Shown: positions 6,877 through 9,798 of the stretch, one piece after another | Position numbering within the stretch: position 1 is the stretch's first letter | Layout: each line of letters opens with the position of its first letter | NCBI GenBank assembly: GCA_039795715.1 | Contig: JBDKLD010000032.1 | Span: 1-9,798 of the forward strand | DNA from: JAGOSA01 sp039795715 | Lineage (GTDB): Bacteria > Patescibacteriota > Minisyncoccia > Phycocordibacterales > UBA9973 | Length of the DNA stretch: 9,798 nucleotides | Direction of reading: 5' to 3' | The notes under the pieces: model-generated | Seen by the model: the letters and a program-made list of their open reading frames with translations, nothing else | What the model was told of the DNA's origin: nothing | Database searches by the model: none | Translations under genes and position numbers: made by a program

Positions 6877-7291
6877 GGTTAGTTTTCTTGTGAATTACTA
6901 CCAAGGTAGTAATCGTAGCTAATGCTAAAAATGATAATAATGGAATGGCGATAAACCCAAAGTATTCAACGTATTTTGTGAGGCAAGAAACCCCATCAGT
7001 ACAAGGCGAAATGCTTTCAGGTAGGACCTTATAATAAAGCAAATTGTGGTAAAGGGAAATAGCCAGACCGACAATAGAAAGTGACAAGACGTAGTTTGGC
7101 AAATTTTTATCCTTCATCAATATACCAGCTGGAATAAGAATAACGAGTGGGTATATAGCAATACGCTGATACCAGCACAGTACGCAAGGAATAAAGCCTT
7201 CGATATTGCTGTAGTACAGACTGCCAAGCATAGCGATCAATGCTACTGCCCAAGCCAGATATAAGCTATTGTCTTTGAAAAACTTTTTCAT
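6869..7291 (-). CDS. DsbB/BdbC-type disulfide bond formation protein
   Basis: This 140-aa protein with four TM helices (about 9-27, 41-59, 67-85, 109-133) passes electrons from DsbA to the quinone pool. The first redox pair is Cys36-x-x-Cys39 in PCVLCWYQR, the second Cys97 and Cys103 in SPCTDGVSC, followed by YVEYFGFIAIPLLS; both match the short BdbC group. The ATG at 7289-7291 is chosen over an in-frame GTG at 7351, because a strong promoter (-10 at 7301-7306) lies between them and the longer form would start inside the upstream terminator. It overlaps dsbA by 8 bp. The mRNA leader would be only a few nucleotides. Confidence 0.92.
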   Translation of the reverse strand: MKKFFKDNSLYLAWAVALIAMLGSLYYSNIEGFIPCVLCWYQRIAIYPLVILIPAGILMKDKNLPNYVLSLSIVGLAISLYHNLLYYKVLPESISPCTDGVSCLTKYVEYFGFIAIPLLSFLALATITTLVVIHKKTNHD

Positions 7292-7300
7292 ACGGCATGT

Positions 7301-7329
7301 AGTATACCGCAAAGTATCGTGACTCTCAA
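7301..7329 (-). promoter_or_regulatory. Promoter of dsbB-dsbA (TTGAGA-17-TATACT)
   Basis: Minus-strand TTGAGA (7324-7329; 5 of 6) and TATACT (7301-7306; 5 of 6) have the ideal 17-nt spacing. It lies just after the upstream terminator and ends 9 nt before the dsbB ATG, giving a leader of at most about 3 nt. It is one of the two best promoters in the window. Confidence 0.65.
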
Positions 7330-7341
7330 AATATACAGCAT

Positions 7342-7370
7342 AAAAAACCACCTCGGCGAACCGAGATGGT
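7342..7370 (-). terminator. Rho-independent terminator after the 303-aa gene
   Basis: On the minus strand the arms ACCATCTCGG and CCGAGGTGGT (10 bp, one A-C mismatch) enclose the loop TTCG and are followed by six T residues (7342-7347). The C(UUCG)G tetraloop is a very stable RNA loop common in terminators. It begins 15 bp after the stop of the 303-aa gene and separates that gene from dsbB. Confidence 0.85.
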
Positions 7371-7385
7371 ATGATTTTGGCATGA

Positions 7386-8297
7386 TTATGCCGGAACTGA
7401 ATTTAAAACAGCCTGCTCCGCAACCTTTGTTGCTTCGCTCATAAGCGAGAAGATTTTCTCTGGGCTCACTGCTCCGGACGTCGGAATAGTAAACATCAAT
7501 CCCTTGTGCTTATTTGCAGGGGTCGGAGAATGAAGAATGTAACCGTTTTTCTTGAAGGTTTCTTTTACCACCTGAGCAAGAGATTGCGCCCAAGGTTGAT
7601 ACACCAATTCAATTGTTTTTCCATCATTTACTACCAAGAAATCAACCGGTTTTTCATCTTTCATTTTTGCCCAAGGTATCACAGCTTTCATTGACAATCC
7701 GGTTGTGATAATCCCCTTTGTCTGCAACACGCCGATAGTAACTGGTCTCTTGAGGAATTTTGCATCAGCTTTGATTTCTCTCGTGCTGAAATTTTCCGGA
7801 TTGAGATTCTGTTGGATGAAGGTGGCAACTTTTTGATTTGGCACAAAGCCATTTGTCAAAAATTGAGACATTTTCTGTAGAGCTGTCGGATAATTGCCAG
7901 GATTGCTTTCTTCGTACCCTGCCTTTGCACCGAGCGCAACAATTGTTTGCTCAATAAACGGAGAACTGATAAGAGTTGCGTACTCACGTAATTCAGCGAA
8001 TGCTGGATCATTGAGATGCCCCGCTTTTACCAAAATTGCATCAACAAGAGTACTGCGTTGATTGAACGAATCGCGATTGCTTTCATGTCCACGGATATCA
8101 CCGAGCAGAACTACCTGTATGTCTTTCGAGGATTTCTCCTTGATAAGCCTTGGTAGGTCGAGCATCGCTTTTTCATCAGCTACATCAATAATCAGCATTT
8201 CGCTTGTGCCACTCTGGCGACGAACGATCTCTTTTGCTACTGTTCCACCTACCATTACCTGGTTAAGTGAGAGTAAAATAAAAAATTGTTTCTTCAT
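7386..8297 (-). CDS. Hypothetical protein, 303 aa, family not recognised
   Basis: I do not recognise this protein. It appears soluble. The N-terminus MKKQFFILLS is only weakly hydrophobic and followed by LNQVMVGGTVAKEIVRRQSG, so a signal peptide is unlikely. Residues 33-68 alternate strand-helix-strand (EMLIIDVADEKAML ... DIQVVLLGDIRG), as in a Rossmann-like unit. Residues 185-235 look beta-rich (PVTIGVLQTKGIITTGLSMK; VDFLVVNDGKTIELVYQPWA). No Cys is present and no catalytic motif stands out. ATG 8295-8297 is chosen; an in-frame GTG at 8408 would translate through a strong RNA hairpin and give an odd N-terminus. It is monocistronic, with its own promoter (8444-8472), a leader of about 140 nt, and a strong terminator at 7342-7370. 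Confidence 0.75.
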   Translation of the reverse strand: MKKQFFILLSLNQVMVGGTVAKEIVRRQSGTSEMLIIDVADEKAMLDLPRLIKEKSSKDIQVVLLGDIRGHESNRDSFNQRSTLVDAILVKAGHLNDPAFAELREYATLISSPFIEQTIVALGAKAGYEESNPGNYPTALQKMSQFLTNGFVPNQKVATFIQQNLNPENFSTREIKADAKFLKRPVTIGVLQTKGIITTGLSMKAVIPWAKMKDEKPVDFLVVNDGKTIELVYQPWAQSLAQVVKETFKKNGYILHSPTPANKHKGLMFTIPTSGAVSPEKIFSLMSEATKVAEQAVLNSVPA

Positions 8298-8315
8298 TTT
8301 CTTTTGTTTTAAATT

Positions 8316-8414
8316 TAAACTGTTTATGATTTTTGTTTTCGCATAATCGTAAGCGCTTACGACCAGCAAAAAAGGTATTGCGCACCCTTTTTGCCAGTCG
8401 CAAGCCACAGTTTA
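8316..8414 (-). promoter_or_regulatory. Structured 5' leader of the 303-aa gene (candidate cis-regulatory RNA)
   Basis: In minus-strand RNA, 8405-8384 pairs with 8376-8355 to form an uninterrupted 22-bp helix (18 Watson-Crick and 4 G-U pairs) with a 7-nt loop (8383-8377). The same four positions are C-A mismatches in the other strand, so the fold fits the gene's own strand. The 3' arm overlaps a perfect 16-bp palindrome, TCGTAAGCGCTTACGA (8347-8362), which could form a competing hairpin. A possible outer stem pairs 8414-8407 with 8323-8316 (8 bp), ending 18 nt before the ATG. No T-run follows the helix, so it is not an ordinary terminator. I recognise no known riboswitch class. Confidence 0.5.
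8347..8362. repeat. Perfect 16-bp palindrome (TCGTAAGCGCTTACGA)
   Basis: A perfect dyad with a central GC, similar in form to LacI/CcpA-type operators, though no such regulator is encoded in the window. It lies 50 bp upstream of the 303-aa gene's ATG and shares bases with the leader hairpin's 3' arm, so it may act as DNA operator or as RNA switch arm. Confidence 0.6.
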
Positions 8415-8443
8415 GTATTTTTTTTAAAAGGACAGGAAATACA

Positions 8444-8472
8444 AAGATAACCTACGTTAGGTTATCTGTCAA
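8444..8472 (-). promoter_or_regulatory. Promoter of the 303-aa gene (TTGACA-17-TATCTT) with embedded dyad
   Basis: Minus-strand TTGACA (8467-8472) is a perfect -35. TATCTT (8444-8449) is a 4 of 6 -10, and the spacer is 17 nt. A perfect inverted repeat, arms AGATAACCTA and TAGGTTATCT around 3 bp (8445-8467), fills the spacer and most of the -10, as expected for a repressor site. The predicted start is near 8437, about 140 nt before the ATG. The dyad could alternatively, or also, serve as a weak terminator of mscL, since minus-strand RNA after it reads UUGUAUUU. Confidence 0.55.
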
Positions 8473-8525
8473 GCACACCTATGAATCCTAGCTTGAAGTG
8501 CACTATGTTTACTCCCCCAAAACAC

Positions 8526-8924
8526 CTAGGCAACCACCTGGGCGCAGTGCATACACCTTTTAGCCTGAATCGGGATCTCGCTGAGGCATTCAGAGCACTT
8601 TTTTGAAGTTGGATCAGCCGGTGGCTCCTTTTTTGACCTTGCGATGAGGATATTCATTGGTTTAACGACAAAGAAAAAGATTGCTCCCGCTACAAGCGCA
8701 AATGAGATGAGTGCATTGATGAAGTGGCCAATCATAAACTGACTGCCATTTATCGTAAACAAGAGCCCGCTAAAATCCGGGACTTTAGCTATCGCGGCGA
8801 TGAGTGGAGTCAGAAAATCTGACACCAGCGCAGTAACTACTGCACCAAATGCACCTCCAATAACGACACCAACAGCGAGATCTACAACATTTCCCCTGAG
8901 TAAAAATTGTTTAAATTCTTTCAT
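8526..8924 (-). CDS. mscL: Large-conductance mechanosensitive channel MscL with C-terminal zinc ribbon
   Basis: This 132-aa channel opens under membrane tension to release osmolytes during hypo-osmotic shock. The N-terminus MKEFKQFLLRGNVVDLAVGVVIGGAFG is the MscL signature (amphipathic helix plus pore-lining TM1, about 14-40). A short periplasmic loop (41-62) and TM2 (about 65-90) follow. Instead of the usual cytoplasmic helical bundle, residues 108-127 carry two Cys-x-x-Cys pairs (Cys110/113 and Cys124/127) around LSEIPIQAKR, forming a rubredoxin-like zinc ribbon in the cytoplasm. ATG at 8924 has no Shine-Dalgarno sequence; the leader is AT-rich. It has its own promoter with a consensus -10. 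Confidence 0.93.
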   Translation of the reverse strand: MKEFKQFLLRGNVVDLAVGVVIGGAFGAVVTALVSDFLTPLIAAIAKVPDFSGLLFTINGSQFMIGHFINALISFALVAGAIFFFVVKPMNILIARSKKEPPADPTSKKCSECLSEIPIQAKRCMHCAQVVA

Positions 8925-8952
8925 ATTTTAAGATTATATTAATAATATTAGC

Positions 8953-8982
8953 ATTATACAATACTATATAAATAATTACCAA
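8953..8982 (-). promoter_or_regulatory. Promoter of mscL (TTGGTA-18-TATAAT)
   Basis: Minus-strand TATAAT (8953-8958) is perfect, and TTGGTA (8977-8982; 4 of 6) lies 18 nt upstream. The predicted leader is about 22 nt and AT-only in large part. It sits in the 71-bp gap between the nuclease stop and mscL, so mscL need not depend on upstream transcription. Confidence 0.55.
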
Positions 8983-8995
8983 TAAAAAAACTTGG

Positions 8996-9661
8996 TTATT
9001 TTTTCCCACAAGCACCCCACAAACCTCGCATCTCTGCCTTGGCTTCTGTTTGTGCCAGAGTGAGTAAAGCTTTTTCTCGTATGTCCGGCGGATATGCTTT
9101 GGCAATTGCATCCCCGCTTCTCACTAATTCTTCATTGATAAACACATCACCCAGATACACATACCTGAGCAATCTTCCGTACCTATCAACTTCAGAAATA
9201 TCTTTTTCCAGCCTCACTGTTTTGCCTAGCAAAAGATCAGACGTTTTCTGGCTGGCCTCCTGATTCCAACATTCAGGATCAGTGGTTGTGGTATCTTTTT
9301 CCGGCGTATCTATACCTATTAAACGCACCGTGGTTTTGCCATCGATGACTATAGTGTCCCCATCAACGATTCGCGTGACAAGAGCAGTTTCTTTCACACC
9401 GTCTATTTCAGGACTACCAACACCTTCCGTACTTTCAACTTTCCCCAAGTCCCCAACGCTACTTTTGGGAAAATATTGCTGTATCGTATTTCGCAAATCA
9501 TTTTCATCTAGTCCAACTATGCCGATAGCTTGTTTTGCTTCTGTAGATAGCTTTGGTGTACCGAAATTGGGCATCTTGTCGGCAAAAACAGTGGCAAAAG
9601 CGAAAAATAGCAGGCCGACAACAATGATAATTAATTTATTTTTATTCAATGGAGTATTCAT
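8996..9661 (-). CDS. Thermonuclease (SNase/TNase family), membrane-anchored or secreted
   Basis: This 221-aa nuclease of the staphylococcal nuclease (OB-fold) family cuts DNA and RNA with Ca2+ outside the membrane. It has an N-terminal hydrophobic segment (9-27), a linker (28-92), then the SNase domain (93-218). Catalytic residues align with SNase: Asp102 (Asp21) in VDGDT, Arg113 (Arg35), Asp118 (Asp40), Thr119 and Glu121 (Glu43) in VRLIGIDTPE, and Arg163 (Arg87) in DRYGR. Cys131 and Cys217 are the only cysteines and could form a disulfide made by the nearby Dsb pair. ATG starts at 9661; a weak extended -10 (TGC-TACCAT) ends 7 nt upstream. In Patescibacteria such nucleases may help scavenge nucleic acid, which is only an inference here. 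Confidence 0.9.
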   Translation of the reverse strand: MNTPLNKNKLIIIVVGLLFFAFATVFADKMPNFGTPKLSTEAKQAIGIVGLDENDLRNTIQQYFPKSSVGDLGKVESTEGVGSPEIDGVKETALVTRIVDGDTIVIDGKTTVRLIGIDTPEKDTTTTDPECWNQEASQKTSDLLLGKTVRLEKDISEVDRYGRLLRYVYLGDVFINEELVRSGDAIAKAYPPDIREKALLTLAQTEAKAEMRGLWGACGKK

Positions 9662-9716
9662 CTATAAATGGTAGCACGGTTCAAACTCGTATGGTGTGAA
9701 GCTATTGAGCCTATAC

Positions 9717-9744
9717 CATAGGTTCAACAAGTAATTGCAACACT
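9717..9744 (+). repeat. Terminal inverted repeat (left) of the IS30-like element
   Basis: The repeat runs from CATAGGTTCAAC to ATTGCAACACT. Compared from memory with the IS30 terminal repeat, about 18 of 28 positions agree, including the blocks TTCAA and GCAACA. The outer limit could be a few bases to the left. Confidence 0.5.
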
Positions 9745-9761
9745 TGATAAAATTCAAGTGT
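9740..9761 (+). promoter_or_regulatory. Hairpin abutting the IS30-like transposase start codon
   Basis: Arms ACACTTGA (9740-9747) and TCAAGTGT (9754-9761) are perfectly complementary around a 6-nt loop, and the second arm ends one base before the ATG at 9762. In mRNA read through from outside, this stem would hide the ribosome-binding region; no Shine-Dalgarno sequence is present. Confidence 0.5.
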
Positions 9762-9798
9762 ATGAAATTCAAACATTTTTCAATTGAGGAACGCGAAA
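9762..9798 (+). CDS. IS30-family transposase, N-terminal fragment
   Basis: Only 12 complete codons are present, encoding MKFKHFSIEERE. This matches the start of IS30-family transposases, which open with M-K/T-Y-K-H-L-T-x-E-E-R-x-x-I, the first part of the helix-turn-helix that binds the terminal repeats. The catalytic DDE domain lies beyond the window. The family call is supported by the adjoining IS30-like terminal repeat. Confidence 0.7.
   Translation, partial: MKFKHFSIEERE

Larger units (their letters stand above)
9717..9798 (+). mobile_element. Left end of an IS30-like insertion sequence (partial)
   Basis: The first about 80 bp of an IS30-family element run off the right edge. The terminal repeat at 9717-9744 resembles the E. 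coli IS30 end as I recall it (TTCAA...GT...GCAACA shared), and a transposase frame starts 17 bp further in. The outer boundary is approximate, since the right end and target duplication are not visible. It lies about 55 bp upstream of the nuclease start codon, pointing away from it. Confidence 0.65.

Noticed and set aside
8298..8408. N-terminal extension of the 303-aa protein from a GTG at 8408
   Set aside because: It would place the 22-bp hairpin and 16-bp palindrome inside coding sequence and give an unlikely N-terminus; an ATG with a typical MKK start is available at 8297.
8965..9000. Terminator after the thermonuclease
   Set aside because: A weak AT-rich inverted repeat (TTGG/CCAA arms with one mismatch) is present, but no T-run follows it on the minus strand, and it overlaps the mscL -35 box.
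9282..9674. 130-aa open frame on the plus strand
   Set aside because: It is antisense to the thermonuclease, whose catalytic residues are all present; no family resemblance.
9671..9700. tRNA-like T-arm sequence (GGTTCAAAC)
   Set aside because: The flanking bases do not form the T-stem and no acceptor or anticodon arm is present.
1..9798. Composite transposon carrying the whole region
   Set aside because: The two flanking elements belong to different families, so they cannot mobilise the interval as a pair, and the cargo looks like ordinary chromosomal genes.
1..9798. CRISPR array or recoded TGA genetic code
   Set aside because: No regularly spaced direct repeats are visible. Genes end normally in TGA (for example the ATPase) and conserved domains contain no in-frame TGA.

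Overview
The window looks like chromosomal DNA from a Patescibacteria (CPR)-type bacterium, probably a Parcubacteria-like lineage. This is an inference from content and style: moderate to low GC, very tight gene packing, few Shine-Dalgarno sequences, several -10 boxes sitting almost on the start codon, and a mix of cell-envelope and stress genes (membrane-anchored DsbA with a BdbC-type DsbB, L,D-transpeptidase, secreted thermonuclease, MscL with a zinc ribbon, a three-gene MacAB-like exporter). TGA and TAG both act as stops, so the code appears standard.

Layout. Both edges are mobile elements. At the left, bases 1-127 are the end of an IS481/IS3-like element: the C-terminus of a rve-type transposase plus a TGT/ACA-type terminal repeat. 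At the right, from about 9717, an IS30-like element begins with its terminal repeat and the first 12 codons of its transposase. Between them, on the minus strand and read right to left: a secreted nuclease (8996-9661), mscL (8526-8924), an unrecognised 303-aa protein (7386-8297) with a long structured leader, dsbB-dsbA (7291 to 6223), the exporter operon (membrane-fusion protein, FtsX-like permease, ATPase; 5235 to 1720), a 77-aa unknown (1455-1688), and a compact group of a 46-aa basic protein, a DUF1428 protein with a Lys-rich tail, a DUF167/YggU protein and the ribosome hibernation factor hpf (1390 to 146). The only complete plus-strand gene is the L,D-transpeptidase (5308-6213). It is divergent from the exporter and converges on dsbA with only 9 bp between stop codons.

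How the genes may work together. The exporter, transpeptidase, Dsb pair and nuclease all act at or outside the cytoplasmic membrane. DsbA/DsbB could oxidise the nuclease, which has two cysteines outside the membrane. HPF and MscL are stress-response proteins. No single pathway unites the region.

Most unusual signals. (1) The leader of the 303-aa gene has a consensus-like promoter (TTGACA-17-TATCTT) whose spacer and -10 are covered by a perfect 10-bp-arm dyad. About 30 nt downstream is a 22-bp hairpin that is uninterrupted only as minus-strand RNA, because all four imperfect positions are G-U pairs there. It has an overlapping competing palindrome and a possible closing stem near the start codon, so it is a candidate cis-regulatory RNA. 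(2) There is a recurrent arrangement of -10 boxes 3-9 nt from start codons, suggesting leaderless mRNAs. (3) The membrane-fusion protein has a Ser/Thr/Gly-rich beta domain inserted in its hairpin.
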